A stretch of DNA of 33,758 nucleotides from an uncultured Collinsella sp. (GCA_900546085.1 URBS01000008.1:1-33758), one strand, 5' to 3'. Counted from the first letter of the stretch, positions 6,537 to 15,683 are shown. Notes: generated by a model not told the origin, from the letters alone. A program made the numbers and translations.

Positions 6537-8864
6537 ATGGCGGATTCTCAGATCCATGTCGCGCTGGCGGGTAACCCCAACTGCGGCAAGACCACGCTTT
6601 TCAACCTGATCACCGGCGCCAACGGCTACGTTGGCAACTGGCCCGGCGTCACGGTTGAGAAAAAGGAAGCCAAGCTCCTGAGTGACAAGAACGTCACGAT
6701 TACGGACCTCCCCGGCATCTACTCGCTTTCCCCCTACAGCCCCGAGGAGCAGTGCTCGCGCGATTACCTCATGAGCGGCGAGCCCGATGTGGTCGTCCAG
6801 GTGGTCGATGCCACCAACCTGGAGCGCAACCTGTACCTGGCGCTTCAGGTTATCGAGACCGGCCTGCCCGTGGTCGTCGCCCTCAACATGGCCGACCTGG
6901 TCGAGAAGAACGGTGATAAGATCGACACGGACAAGCTTTCCAAGAAGCTCGGCTGCCCGGTCATGATGATCTCGGCCCTTAAGAACAAGGGCATCACGGA
7001 GCTGTTCGAGCAGGTCAAGAAGTCTGCTGCTTCCAAGGGCCAGGTGCCGGAGCACAAGTTCGATTCCTCCATCGAGGACGTTCTGGACCACATCGAGAAC
7101 AACCTGCCGGCGAGCGTTCCCGCCAACAAGCGTCGCTACTACGCTGTCAAGCTGTTTGAGCGCGACGCGGACGCCTGCAAGCTCATCAACCTCACCAAGG
7201 AGAAGGCCGCTCGCGTCGAGCAGCTGGTCGCCCAGTGCGAGCAGGATTGCGACGACGACGCCGAGTCCATCATCACCGGCGAGCGCTATGGCGTGATTGC
7301 CCACATTATCGACGAGTGCATGACCAAGGCTCCGGCCAAGATGAGCACCTCCGAGAAGATCGACCGCGTGGTTACCAACCGTATCCTGGGCCTGCCGATC
7401 TTTGTGGTTATCATGTTCTGCGTGTACTACATCGCCGTTTCCACCCTGGGCGGCACGGTGACCGACTTCACCAACGACCAGCTCTTCGGCACCGACGGCT
7501 GGTACGTGCTCGGTCAGGGTCGCGACGCCTATGACGCAGCTGTTGAGGCTGCGGGCGACAACGCCGACTCGGTCGACCCGGCACAGTACGGCCCCTATGT
7601 CCCGGGTATCACCATCGCGGTGCATAACGCCCTTGTGGCGGGCGGCACCGAGGACGGCGGTCTTGTCGACTCCCTCGTCTGCGACGGTATCGTGGCCGGC
7701 ATCGGCGCCATCATGGGCTTTGTCCCGCAGATGTTCCTGTTGTTCGTGATGCTCTCCTTCCTGGAGGACTGCGGCTACATGGCCCGCGTCGCCTTCATCA
7801 TGGCCCGCGTGTTCCGCCGCTTTGGCCTGTCCGGTAAGTCCTTTATCCCCATGCTCGTGTCCTCGGGCTGCGGCGTCCCCGGCGTCATGGCTACCAAGAC
7901 CATCGAGAACGAGAAGGACCGCCGCATGACGGTCATGACCACCACGTTCATCCCTTGCGGCGCCAAGCTGCCGATCATCGCCCTGCTCATGGGTTCCATC
8001 ATTGGCGACTCTTCTACCACCGCTGCGTGGATCAGCCCGCTCTTCTACTTCCTGGGCGTCTTTGCCGTCATTGCCTCGGGCCTCATGCTCAAGAAGACCA
8101 AGCTCTTCGCCGGCCGCCCGACGCCGTTTGTTATGGAGCTTCCTGCCTACCACTTCCCGGCGATCCGCTCTTGGGCGCTGCACGTGTGGGAGCGCTGCTT
8201 CGCATTTATCAAGAAGGCCGGCACGGTCATCTTTGCGTCCACCGTCGTCGTTTGGTTCCTCTCCAACTTTGGTAGCTACAACGGCGCCTTTGGCTACCTG
8301 CCTTCCATGGAGGGCATCCCCGAGGAGTTCATGGATTACTCCGTGCTTGCCATGTTCGGCAACCTGGTCGCTTGGATCTTCGCCCCGCTCGGCTTTAGCA
8401 CCTGGCAGGCCACCGCACTGACCGTCTCTGGCCTCGTCGCCAAGGAGAACGTTGTCGCCACCGCCGGCTCGCTGCTGTCCGTTGCCGACGCCGGCGAGAC
8501 CGACCCGAGCCTGTGGACCGCGTTTGCGGCTATGTTCCCGACCATGGGCGCTTGCGTCGCCTTTGGTGCCTTCAACCTGCTGTGCGCTCCGTGCTTTGCC
8601 GCTATCGGCACCATCCGTAACCAGATGAACTCCGGTAAGTGGACCGCGATTGCCATCGGCTACGAGTGTGCCTTTGCTTGGGTCATCGGCCTGTTCATCA
8701 ACCAGTTCTATAACCTGCTTGTTCTTGGGCAGTTTGGTATCTGGACGGTTGTGGCCATCGTGCTGCTGGCTGCGATGCTCTTCCAGATCTTCCGTCCCAT
8801 GCCCAAGCACGCTTGGACCGACGAGGACGAGACCAACACCGCTTCTGCCACGGTTTCCGCCTAA
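6537..8864 (+). CDS. feoB: Ferrous iron transporter FeoB
   Basis: GTP-binding inner-membrane Fe(II) transporter. The 775-residue protein starts with a GTPase domain: G1 GNPNCGKT at residues 12-19, G2 Thr in GVTVEKKE, G3 DLPG at 57-60, G4 NMAD at 117-120 and G5 SALK near 146. A helical GDI domain follows to about 270, then the transmembrane part with two Gate motifs. The first Gate region includes GYMARVAFIMARVFRRFGLSG-type residues and the conserved SSGCGVPGVMAT; the second includes STWQATALTVSGLVAKE. The start ATG at 6537 follows GAAGAAGGA. It belongs functionally with the two feoA genes before it and the Cys-rich peptide at 9070. A terminator follows the stop. Confidence 0.97.
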   Translation: MADSQIHVALAGNPNCGKTTLFNLITGANGYVGNWPGVTVEKKEAKLLSDKNVTITDLPGIYSLSPYSPEEQCSRDYLMSGEPDVVVQVVDATNLERNLYLALQVIETGLPVVVALNMADLVEKNGDKIDTDKLSKKLGCPVMMISALKNKGITELFEQVKKSAASKGQVPEHKFDSSIEDVLDHIENNLPASVPANKRRYYAVKLFERDADACKLINLTKEKAARVEQLVAQCEQDCDDDAESIITGERYGVIAHIIDECMTKAPAKMSTSEKIDRVVTNRILGLPIFVVIMFCVYYIAVSTLGGTVTDFTNDQLFGTDGWYVLGQGRDAYDAAVEAAGDNADSVDPAQYGPYVPGITIAVHNALVAGGTEDGGLVDSLVCDGIVAGIGAIMGFVPQMFLLFVMLSFLEDCGYMARVAFIMARVFRRFGLSGKSFIPMLVSSGCGVPGVMATKTIENEKDRRMTVMTTTFIPCGAKLPIIALLMGSIIGDSSTTAAWISPLFYFLGVFAVIASGLMLKKTKLFAGRPTPFVMELPAYHFPAIRSWALHVWERCFAFIKKAGTVIFASTVVVWFLSNFGSYNGAFGYLPSMEGIPEEFMDYSVLAMFGNLVAWIFAPLGFSTWQATALTVSGLVAKENVVATAGSLLSVADAGETDPSLWTAFAAMFPTMGACVAFGAFNLLCAPCFAAIGTIRNQMNSGKWTAIAIGYECAFAWVIGLFINQFYNLLVLGQFGIWTVVAIVLLAAMLFQIFRPMPKHAWTDEDETNTASATVSA

Positions 8865-8892
8865 GTCCGAATAAGGATTAGCCCCTTTTCAC

Positions 8893-8926
8893 GAGCCCGG
8901 GTGTCCCAGCGACACTCGGGCTTTTT
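8893..8926 (+). terminator. Intrinsic terminator after feoB
   Basis: GCCCGGGTGTC (8894-8904) pairs with GACACTCGGGC (8911-8921) with one G-U pair, followed by TTTTT. Confidence 0.88.
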
Positions 8927-8934
8927 GGTGCAAT

Positions 8935-9011
8935 GGGGGACAGATTGCTTTGCTCCAGAAGTTAAGATGTGACGTTTCCGCAGATAAAACCGACCAAAAT
9001 AAACCTGTCCC
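8935..9011. repeat. GGGACAG...CTGTCCC inverted-repeat segment
   Basis: GGGACAG at 8937-8943 and its exact complement CTGTCCC at 9005-9011 bracket about 60 bp of non-coding DNA between the feoB terminator and the next gene. Short boxes of this kind can mark REP-like intergenic elements. Only the inverted pair is seen here; membership of a repeat family is inference. Confidence 0.3.
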
Positions 9012-9069
9012 TTTTTGGCAGGTGGAGAATGGGGTAAAGTAAGTGGTGGTTAACTAGAGGAGGCTTTCT

Positions 9070-9270
9070 ATGGCACCTATCGATATTGTTGTGCTGGCCG
9101 TTATCGCCATTGCGTTTGTCGCCGTGTGCGTGCGCATTTATCGCAAGGGCACCTGCGCCGACTGCGCTCAAGGTGGCGTTTGCACGGGACATTGCTCCAA
9201 CAAAAAGACCTGCGCCGCACTTAAGGGCGTAGACAAAATTGCCGAAGACTTGGGCCGCGGGATCAAATAA
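9070..9270 (+). CDS. FeoB-associated Cys-rich membrane protein
   Basis: A 66-residue peptide with one N-terminal membrane helix (residues about 4-21, IDIVVLAVIAIAFVAVCV), a short basic stretch RIYRKG, and a cytoplasmic Cys cluster at 29, 32, 38, 42 and 48 (TCADCAQGGVC, then GHCSNKKTC). This matches the small Cys-rich membrane proteins found next to feoB, thought to stand in for FeoC or to bind iron near the transporter. The ribosome site AGAGGAGG is strong. It has its own upstream space of about 200 nt and is followed by a hairpin. Confidence 0.85.
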   Translation: MAPIDIVVLAVIAIAFVAVCVRIYRKGTCADCAQGGVCTGHCSNKKTCAALKGVDKIAEDLGRGIK

Positions 9271-9293
9271 GGCCCGGACATCCAGGCATCCAG

Positions 9294-9327
9294 GCGCCCC
9301 GCGAGCATCCGTTCGCGGGGCGCTTTG
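9294..9327 (+). terminator. Terminator-like hairpin after the Cys-rich peptide gene
   Basis: GCGCCCCGCGA (9294-9304) pairs perfectly with TCGCGGGGCGC (9313-9323), followed by only TTT. The stem is strong and the T-run short. Confidence 0.7.
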
Positions 9328-9369
9328 CACATTTGGCGGCGAGCGCGGCGAGTTGAAGAGTGATTTTGG

Positions 9370-9381
9370 GGTATCGTTACC
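9370..9381 (+). promoter_or_regulatory. LacI-type palindrome upstream of the lacI-family gene
   Basis: GGTATCGTTACC has matching outer arms GGTA/TACC around a central TCGT, the even palindrome with central CG preferred by LacI-family proteins. It ends 41 bp before the ATG of the regulator, a position typical for autoregulation. It differs clearly from the GTGAACGTTCAC operators of the pectin genes. Confidence 0.4.
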
Positions 9382-9422
9382 TGTACTGTTAATTGGCAAC
9401 TTATCTATAACGGAGTAACCCC

Positions 9423-10502
9423 ATGAGCGCTCGCGTAACCATGAAGGACATTGCCGCCGAGCTTGGCGTTTCCATCAATACCGTGCACAAGGCCCTGACG
9501 GGTAAGGCCGGCGTGAGCGAATCCGTGCGCTCCAAGGTGAATGCCAAGGCCGAGGCCATGGGCTACCATCGCAACACAAGTGCCTCGAGCCTGCGCCGCA
9601 AGGATATCAACCTGGTGTTTTGCCTGCCCCGCGCATCGTGCGAGGGGGCGTACTTTTTCCGTTACCTTTGGGAAGGCTGCAACCGCTTTGAGCAGGAGGT
9701 CATCGATCAGGGCATTACGGTTGAGCGCGTAGAATTTGGCGTGGGCGGCTACGCCGATGCGCTCGAGCAGATTGATGAGCGTCTGCAGGTAGGCGAGAAG
9801 ATTGACGGCCTGCTTGCCTATGTTCCGGGCGATGACCGCGCGACCGAGCTTTTGAGGCAGATTGCCGAGGCGGGCGTGGCGATTGAGCTCGTCGACGGCG
9901 ACCGACCGCACCTCGATCGCCTGGGTGCCAGTCTGGCGGACTATTCCGCGGCGGGCAGTCTTATGGCAGAGCAGGCGGCTAACCTGGTCCACGCTTCTGG
10001 GGCTGACGCCCGCGTGCTCCTGTTGGCGGGCGATCCCTATACCGATTCACACTATCTGACAGCCCGCGCCTTTCATAATTACCTGCGCGAGCACGATATT
10101 CCATGGCGGGTTGAGGACCTTGCCGGCGCCCATGCGCAAGTCAAACAGCTCGAGCGCGAGCTTGAGCAGCGCTTGAGTGCGCCGGATGCTCCCGAGCTCA
10201 TCTGTAGCGTTTTTGCCGTTGGTTCCGAGGTGGTCGCCGACGCGCTTGTTTCAAGCGGCAAGGCCGGCAAGGTCATGGTAATCGGCAACGACCTGTTCCC
10301 CGAGAGCGCCTTGGCCTTGCGCCGTGGCATCTTTACCAATATTGTCTATAAGGACCCGGTGAGCCTGGCCTACCGTGGCGCCAAGACCTTGGGCGAGTAT
10401 CTGCTGTGGGGTAAAACTCCGGCGGAGCCCGTGCAGAAGGGTGCTGTGGAGATGGTGTTTGCCAGCAACGTCGACCGCTACTGCGAGCTTGCGGGAATTT
10501 AG
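9423..10502 (+). CDS. LacI-family transcriptional regulator
   Basis: A 359-residue repressor or activator. Residues 1-60 hold the LacI helix-turn-helix (VTMKDIAAELGVSINTVHKAL, with VSINTVHKAL as recognition helix) and the hinge helix ending ASSLRRK with the leucine that normally inserts at a central CG step. The rest is a type 1 periplasmic-binding-like sugar sensor, with a C-terminal part such as KVMVIGNDLFPESALALRRGIFTNIVYKDP. GGAG lies about 10 nt upstream of ATG 9423. It stands immediately before the galacturonate operon and is a candidate regulator of it, but a different palindrome lies in front of its own gene. The effector is not known. Confidence 0.9.
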   Translation: MSARVTMKDIAAELGVSINTVHKALTGKAGVSESVRSKVNAKAEAMGYHRNTSASSLRRKDINLVFCLPRASCEGAYFFRYLWEGCNRFEQEVIDQGITVERVEFGVGGYADALEQIDERLQVGEKIDGLLAYVPGDDRATELLRQIAEAGVAIELVDGDRPHLDRLGASLADYSAAGSLMAEQAANLVHASGADARVLLLAGDPYTDSHYLTARAFHNYLREHDIPWRVEDLAGAHAQVKQLERELEQRLSAPDAPELICSVFAVGSEVVADALVSSGKAGKVMVIGNDLFPESALALRRGIFTNIVYKDPVSLAYRGAKTLGEYLLWGKTPAEPVQKGAVEMVFASNVDRYCELAGI

Positions 10503-10530
10503 CCGTTTAGTCAGGTACCCCCTCTTGCGA

Positions 10531-10723
10531 CGTGCTTTTTTTGGAGTATTCAGCAATGGCGTGTCCCGAAAGAGGTTAGGACGACTGTTTTAAGTGCCCC
10601 CGATGGCGTAATTCGCCATCGGGGGCATTTATTTATGCCGATTGGGCGCAATATGAGCATCAGATAGGGCTTCGAAGACGGTGCGCGGTGCGCTCCGATG
10701 CTGAATACTCCCAAAAATGCACG
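10531..10723. repeat. 193-bp segment bounded by 25-bp imperfect inverted repeats
   Basis: The 25 bp at 10531-10555, containing GGAGTATTCAGCA, match the reverse complement of 10699-10723 at 23 of 25 positions. The 143 bp between hold a strong terminator hairpin and no gene. The layout resembles a small non-autonomous element (MITE-like), or two opposed copies of a regulatory or repetitive motif. I see no clear target-site duplication at the ends. Confidence 0.5.
10595..10634 (+). terminator. Intrinsic terminator after the lacI-family gene
   Basis: TGCCCCCGATGGCG (10595-10608) pairs perfectly with CGCCATCGGGGGCA (10614-10627) around TAATT, followed by TTTATTTAT. Confidence 0.88.
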
Positions 10724-10814
10724 GCGGAACATGACCCACCTGGCCAAAGCGCTCAAGTTCGGTATTCGGGGACGCCTGCCAATTCGCAATACATACAAGT
10801 CACGGCTCCAGTAA

Positions 10815-10842
10815 CCGTTGAACGGGCAAAATCGACCGTTCA
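10815..10842 (+). promoter_or_regulatory. Upstream element B of the uxaC promoter
   Basis: The element reads CCGTT-G-AACGG, ten bases, then CCGTTCA. The same arrangement with identical spacing lies before the symporter gene (15764-15791), and the CCGTT to CCGTTCA distance of 21 bp recurs before the GH105 gene (22233 and 22254). It ends about 13 bp before the first operator. It may bind a second regulator or be a degenerate copy of the main operator. Confidence 0.45.
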
Positions 10843-10855
10843 CCCCATGGTGGTT

Positions 10856-10909
10856 AGGTGAACGTTCACCTTTTAAGTCGCAATGAATTAGTATAGTGAA
10901 CGTTCACCT
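10856..10909 (+). promoter_or_regulatory. uxaC promoter with two operators (O1 and O2)
   Basis: O1, AGGTGAACGTTCACCT (10856-10871), is a perfect 16-bp palindrome. O2, TAGTGAACGTTCACCT (10894-10909), is the second copy. TTCACC inside O1 (10865-10870) can act as -35 and TAGTAT (10889-10894) as -10, with 18-nt spacing. O1 would then cover the -35, and O2 the -10 edge and transcription start, a standard repression geometry. Confidence 0.75.
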
Positions 10910-10961
10910 AGAGGATAACGAGCGCATCGTGCGCCCGCTCCGCCAACAAAGGGGTTGTTTG

Positions 10962-12389
10962 ATGAAAAACTTCATGGACGATCAGGATTTCCTGCTGAGC
11001 ACCAAAACCGGTGAGGAGCTGTTCCACAACTTTGCCGAGGGCATGCCCATCGTTGACTACCACTGCCACATTTCTCCCAAGGAGATCTGGGACGACAAGC
11101 GTTTTGAGAACATCACCGAGGTTTGGCTGGGCGGTGACCACTACAAGTGGCGCCTGATGCGTGCCAACGGCGTCGACGAGCGCTTCATTACCGGCGATGC
11201 CCCTGCTCGCGAGAAGTTCCAGAAGTGGGCCGAGACCCTGGGCCGTTGCGTGGGCAACCCCGTCTTTGAGTGGAGCCACCTGGAGCTTAAGCGTTACTTT
11301 GGCTACGAGGGCGTCCTGAACGGCAAAACCGCTCAGGAGGTCTGGGACCTTGCCAACGCCAAGCTCGCCGAGGCCAGCTTTACCTGCCGCAACCTCATCA
11401 AGCAGTCCAACGTCCGCATGATCTGCACTACCGACGACCCCGCCGACAGCTTTGAGTGGCACAAGAAGATTGCCGCCGACGACAGTTTTGACGTTCAGGT
11501 CGTTCCCGCCATGCGCCCCGATGCCGCCCTGCGCATCGAGCGTGGCCAGGAGTTCGCCGACTACTGCAAGCATCTCTCCGAGGTTGCCGGCGTTGAGATC
11601 AGCGACTTCGAGGGCATGAAGGCCGCCATCTCCAAGCGCTACGAGGTCGCCCACGAGCTGGGCTGCCGCGCTTCCGACCACGCGCTCGACTACGTTATGT
11701 ACGTTCCGGCTACCGCCGACGAGATCGAGACTATCTTTGCCAAGGGCCTTGCCGCCGAGCCGCTTACCGAGGACGAGGTCCTCAAGTACAAGACGGCCTT
11801 TATGCAGTTCGTCGCCGGCGAGTATGTCCGCCTTGGCTGGGCCATGCAGCTGCACTTTGGCTGCAAGCGTGACAACAACCGCGCTATGTTCGCCAAGCTC
11901 GGTCCCGACACCGGCTACGACTGCATCTCCAACTACACGCCGTCCGACCAGCTGGCCGATTTCCTCAACTCCATCCAGGAGTCCACGGGTCTGCCCAAGA
12001 CCATCCTGTACAGCCTGAACCCCATCGACAACACCATGATCGATACCGTGATGGGCTGCTTCCAGGAGGCTCCGACCGCCGGCAAGATCCAGAACGGCTC
12101 TGCCTGGTGGTTCAACGACAACGAGATCGGTATGCGCGAGCAGCTTACGGCTCTGGCTAACGAGGGCGTGCTGGGCAACTTTGTGGGCATGCTTACCGAT
12201 TCCCGCTCCTTCCTGTCCTACCCGCGTCACGAGTACTTCCGTCGCGTGCTGTGCGGCGTGATCGGCGAGTGGGTCGAGCAGGGCAAGTATCCGGCCGACA
12301 TGGAGCTGCTGGGAGCCATCGTGCGCGACATTAGCTACAACAACGCGGTCCGCTACTTTGGCTTTGACCTGGATACCGTCGAGGCCTAA
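10962..12389 (+). CDS. uxaC: Glucuronate/galacturonate isomerase
   Basis: Converts D-galacturonate to D-tagaturonate (and D-glucuronate to D-fructuronate), the first cytoplasmic step of hexuronate catabolism. The 475-residue protein has the amidohydrolase-like metal site DYHCHISPKEIWDD near residue 32, and the family blocks LYSLNPIDNTMIDTVMGC, SAWWFNDNEIGM and LTDSRSFLSYPRHEYFRR. ATG at 10962 is chosen because AAAGGGG lies about 7 nt upstream; the longer frame would start inside operator O2. It heads the uxaC-uxaB-uxaA operon (gaps of 96 and 78 nt) behind the twin-operator promoter. Confidence 0.97.
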   Translation: MKNFMDDQDFLLSTKTGEELFHNFAEGMPIVDYHCHISPKEIWDDKRFENITEVWLGGDHYKWRLMRANGVDERFITGDAPAREKFQKWAETLGRCVGNPVFEWSHLELKRYFGYEGVLNGKTAQEVWDLANAKLAEASFTCRNLIKQSNVRMICTTDDPADSFEWHKKIAADDSFDVQVVPAMRPDAALRIERGQEFADYCKHLSEVAGVEISDFEGMKAAISKRYEVAHELGCRASDHALDYVMYVPATADEIETIFAKGLAAEPLTEDEVLKYKTAFMQFVAGEYVRLGWAMQLHFGCKRDNNRAMFAKLGPDTGYDCISNYTPSDQLADFLNSIQESTGLPKTILYSLNPIDNTMIDTVMGCFQEAPTAGKIQNGSAWWFNDNEIGMREQLTALANEGVLGNFVGMLTDSRSFLSYPRHEYFRRVLCGVIGEWVEQGKYPADMELLGAIVRDISYNNAVRYFGFDLDTVEA

Positions 12390-12485
12390 ACCCGCATCGA
12401 ATCACACCGAACTCGGGAGCGCCGTTGCCACACGCGGCGCCCCCGTTTTGCCTGCACGCTAACAGCAATCTAAGGAGAGACATCG

Positions 12486-14000
12486 ATGGAGAACATCAGC
12501 TACGAGACGCTCGAGAAGATCGGCTACAAGGGCTACCTGCTGCCCAAGGACGCGCCCGAGAAGGTTCTGCAGTTTGGCGAGGGCAATTTCCTGCGCGCCT
12601 TTGTCGACCGCTTCTTTGACATGGGCAACGAGGCAACCGGCTGGAACGGCAAGGTTGTCATGGTGCAGCCCATCAGCGGCGCCTTTGGCTTTGCCGACGG
12701 CATCAATGCCCAGGACGACCTGTACACCGTGCTGGTGCGCGGCAAGGAGAACGGCAACACGGTTGACGAGTCCCGCGTGATCAGCGCCTGCAGCCGCTGT
12801 CTCAATCCGTATCGCGAGGACGACTACCACGCCATGATGGAGGTCGCCGTCTCCGACGATTTGGAGATTATCGTCTCCAACACCACCGAGGCCGGTATTG
12901 CCTACGATCCGTCCTGCAAGGCCGACGACATGCCGCCCGCGAGCTTCCCCGCCAAGCTTGTCCAGGTCCTTCACGCTCGCTGGGCCGCCGGCAAGCCGGG
13001 CGTCATTGTGCTCGCCTGCGAACTCATCGATCACAACGGCGAGGAGCTGCTGCGCATCATGAACCAGTACGTGAGCGACTGGGGCTGGGAGGACGAGTTT
13101 GCGCAGTGGATGGCCAACGACTGCACCGTCTGCACCACGCTCGTCGACACTATCGTCCCCGGCCGCATCCGCGACCCCAAGGAGGCCGCTGCCGTGGCCG
13201 AGCGCCTGGGCTACGAGGATCCCTTCCTGGCCGTGCGCGAGCCCTTCCAGATGTGGGGTATCCAGGGCGACGAGTCGCTTGCCGAGAAGCTGCCCTTCGT
13301 GAAGGCCGGCCTGCCGGGCGTCTTTGTGACCCCCGATGTCACCCCGTACAAGAAGCGCAAGGTCCGCATCCTCAACGGCGCCCACACTGCCTTTGTTCCG
13401 GGCTCCTGGGTTGCCGGCTTTGACATCGTGCGCGATTGCATGCATGACGAGACCGTTCGCGGCTTCATGAACACCATGCTCTACGACGAGGTCATCCCGA
13501 CGCTTGCCGCCGATCTGGATGTCGAGGACTGCAAGGCCTTTGCCGCCGCCGTCGAGAACCGCTTCGACAACCCGTTTATCGACCACGCGCTGCTCTCCAT
13601 TTGCCTCAACTCAACCGCCAAATGGCGTGCTCGCGACCTGCCCACGCTCAAGGACTATGTTGCCGAGACCGGCAACCTGCCCAAGTGCCTGGCGACGAGC
13701 CTCGCTACGCTCATTGCCTTCTATACGCAGGAGCTCGTTGCTCGCGAGGGTGACGGCCTGCACCTGCGCCGCGCCGACGGCACCGAGTACACCGCTCAGG
13801 ACGATGCCTTCGTGCTCGATTTCTACGCCGCCCACGCCGGTGCAGACGATGCCGAGCTGGTGCACGACGTGCTCAGCAACGAGCAGATGTGGGGCGAGGA
13901 CCTTACGCAGATCGCCGGCCTTGAGGAGTTTGTCGTCAACGCGCTTGCCGTTGTGCGCGCCGAGGGCGCCAAGCAGGCATTTGCCAACGCCCAGGCCTAA
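12486..14000 (+). CDS. uxaB: Tagaturonate reductase
   Basis: NAD(P)-dependent long-chain (mannitol-type) dehydrogenase reducing D-tagaturonate to D-altronate. The 504-residue protein has the N-terminal KVLQFGEGNFLRAFVDRFFD, a Rossmann-type region with IIVSNTTEAGI, and the catalytic block YKKRKVRILNGAHTAFVPGS that carries the active-site Lys, Asn and His of this family. Placement between isomerase and altronate dehydratase identifies it as UxaB rather than fructuronate reductase UxuB, whose dehydratase partner UxuA is absent. AAGGAGA lies 8 nt before the ATG. Confidence 0.94.
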   Translation: MENISYETLEKIGYKGYLLPKDAPEKVLQFGEGNFLRAFVDRFFDMGNEATGWNGKVVMVQPISGAFGFADGINAQDDLYTVLVRGKENGNTVDESRVISACSRCLNPYREDDYHAMMEVAVSDDLEIIVSNTTEAGIAYDPSCKADDMPPASFPAKLVQVLHARWAAGKPGVIVLACELIDHNGEELLRIMNQYVSDWGWEDEFAQWMANDCTVCTTLVDTIVPGRIRDPKEAAAVAERLGYEDPFLAVREPFQMWGIQGDESLAEKLPFVKAGLPGVFVTPDVTPYKKRKVRILNGAHTAFVPGSWVAGFDIVRDCMHDETVRGFMNTMLYDEVIPTLAADLDVEDCKAFAAAVENRFDNPFIDHALLSICLNSTAKWRARDLPTLKDYVAETGNLPKCLATSLATLIAFYTQELVAREGDGLHLRRADGTEYTAQDDAFVLDFYAAHAGADDAELVHDVLSNEQMWGEDLTQIAGLEEFVVNALAVVRAEGAKQAFANAQA

Positions 14001-14078
14001 ATCCTTCTGTGCGCCCGCCGGGCAACTGACGGGCGCCCGCTGACTTCTGCTCAACCTGTAGGGTTAGGACTCTTTGTA

Positions 14079-15563
14079 ATGAATACTATCCAGATCAATC
14101 CGGCCGACAACGTGATCGTCGCGCTGTCGCCGCTTGCCAAGGGCACCGCCGTCGCGGTTCCCGGGGTGGGCGAGGTCGTTGCCGCGGAGGATATTCCGCA
14201 GGGCCACAAGATGGCCGTGCGTGCCATTGCGGCGGGGGAGGACGTCGTCAAGTACGGTCTTCCTATCGGTCACGTGACGGGCGACATCCAGCCCGGTCAG
14301 TGGCTTCATACGCATAACGTCAAGACCAACCTTTCGGGCGAGGTCGAGTACGCTTACAACCCGACGCATCCGGTCGTTGAGCCGGTTGAGCCCGAGACCT
14401 TTATGGGCTTCCGTCGCGCCGATGGCCGCGCCGCCACGCGCAACGAGCTGTGGATCATCCCCACGGTCGGCTGCGTCAACGAGGTCGCACGTGCCATGTG
14501 CGAGCAGGCTCAGGATCTGGTCGAGGGCTCGCTGGAGGGCGTTTACTACTTCCCGCATCCCTTTGGCTGCTCGCAGACCGGTGCCGACCATGCCCAGACG
14601 CGCCGTCTGCTGGTGGCGCTCTCGCGTCACGCAAACGCTGCGGGTGTGCTGTTCCTGTCCCTCGGTTGCGAAAACTGCACGCACCAGCAGGTACTCGACG
14701 AGCTCGGTGACTTTGATCGCGAGCGCGTTCGATTCCTCGCCTGCCAGGATGTAGCCGACGAGCAGGTCGAGGGTCACAAGATCCTGTCCGAGCTTGCCGA
14801 CCTGGCCAAGCAGGCCAAGCGTGAGCCCATTCCTGCCTCCGAGCTGGTCATTGGCCTTAAGTGCGGCGGCTCTGACGGTCTTTCGGGCATTACCGCCAAC
14901 CCCACGATCGGTCGCGTGAGCGATATGGTTGTCGCCCGCGGCGGCACGTCGGTGCTCACCGAGGTTCCCGAGATGTTTGGCGCGGAGAGCATTCTGCTCG
15001 ATCGCTGTGAGAGCCAGGACGTCTTCAATGCCGCCTCCGACATGCTCAACGGCTTTAAGGACTACTTTATCAGCCACGGCGAGGTCGTCTATGAGAACCC
15101 GAGCCCCGGCAACAAGGACGGCGGCATTACCACGCTCGAGGACAAGAGCTGCGGCTGCGTGCAAAAGGGCGGATCTGCCCCCATCGTCGACGTGCTGCCG
15201 TATGCCGGTCAGGCTACCAAGCATGGCCTGAACATGCTGTGCGGCCCGGGTAACGACATGGTATCCACCACGGCCCTGACGGCTGCCGGCTGCCACGTAA
15301 TCCTGTTCTCGACCGGCCGCGGCACGCCGTTTGGCGCACCGGCGCCTACACTCAAGGTGTTCACCAACCAGCGTCTGTGCGACCACAAGGCCAACTGGAT
15401 GGACTTTAACGCCGGCGTGGTCGCCACAGGCGAGCGTACGCTCGACGAGGCTGCCCACGACCTGTACCAGCTGGTGCTAGAGACGGCGAGCGGCAAGCTT
15501 ACGAGTGCCGAGCGTCGCGGCTGCCACGAGATCAGCATTTGGAAGGATGGCGTCTGCCTGTAG
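14079..15563 (+). CDS. uxaA: Altronate dehydratase
   Basis: Dehydrates D-altronate to 2-keto-3-deoxy-D-gluconate (KDG). The 494-residue length equals the full UxaA type, with an N-terminal SAF domain (about residues 1-95, including VGEVVAAEDIPQGHKMAV) joined to the large catalytic domain with FMGFRRADGRAATRNELWII, HPFGCSQTGADH, LGCENCTHQQ, IGLKCGGSDGLSGITANP and CGPGNDMVSTTALTAAGCH. Conserved Cys residues of these blocks are the presumed iron ligands. The ribosome site is weak (GGTTAGGA). It is the last gene of the operon; a terminator lies 31 nt after the stop. No KDG kinase or aldolase follows. Confidence 0.96.
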   Translation: MNTIQINPADNVIVALSPLAKGTAVAVPGVGEVVAAEDIPQGHKMAVRAIAAGEDVVKYGLPIGHVTGDIQPGQWLHTHNVKTNLSGEVEYAYNPTHPVVEPVEPETFMGFRRADGRAATRNELWIIPTVGCVNEVARAMCEQAQDLVEGSLEGVYYFPHPFGCSQTGADHAQTRRLLVALSRHANAAGVLFLSLGCENCTHQQVLDELGDFDRERVRFLACQDVADEQVEGHKILSELADLAKQAKREPIPASELVIGLKCGGSDGLSGITANPTIGRVSDMVVARGGTSVLTEVPEMFGAESILLDRCESQDVFNAASDMLNGFKDYFISHGEVVYENPSPGNKDGGITTLEDKSCGCVQKGGSAPIVDVLPYAGQATKHGLNMLCGPGNDMVSTTALTAAGCHVILFSTGRGTPFGAPAPTLKVFTNQRLCDHKANWMDFNAGVVATGERTLDEAAHDLYQLVLETASGKLTSAERRGCHEISIWKDGVCL

Positions 15564-15594
15564 CGGTAAATGGGTTCGCATAGGGCGCTATTGA

Positions 15595-15637
15595 CCATGG
15601 CCCCGTCGGGAGTGTTCCCGGCGGGGCCATGTTTGTT
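15595..15637 (+). terminator. Intrinsic terminator of the uxaCBA operon
   Basis: CATGGCCCCGTCGGGA (15595-15610) pairs with TCCCGGCGGGGCCATG (15615-15630) with one G-U pair and a GTGT loop, followed by TTTGTT. Confidence 0.9.
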
Positions 15638-15683
15638 CTGTCTGTTCGGGCGTGTCTTCCTGAGGGTACGGGAGCGGCGAAAA

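Noticed and set aside
5829..8810. Very long antisense open frame (993 codons) over feoA and feoB
   Set aside because: Same effect; low-complexity Asp/His/Gly-rich product opposite well-identified genes.
12425..12485. Small open frame after uxaC continuing into uxaB
   Set aside because: It lies in another frame over the uxaB ribosome site and start and has no independent start signal.
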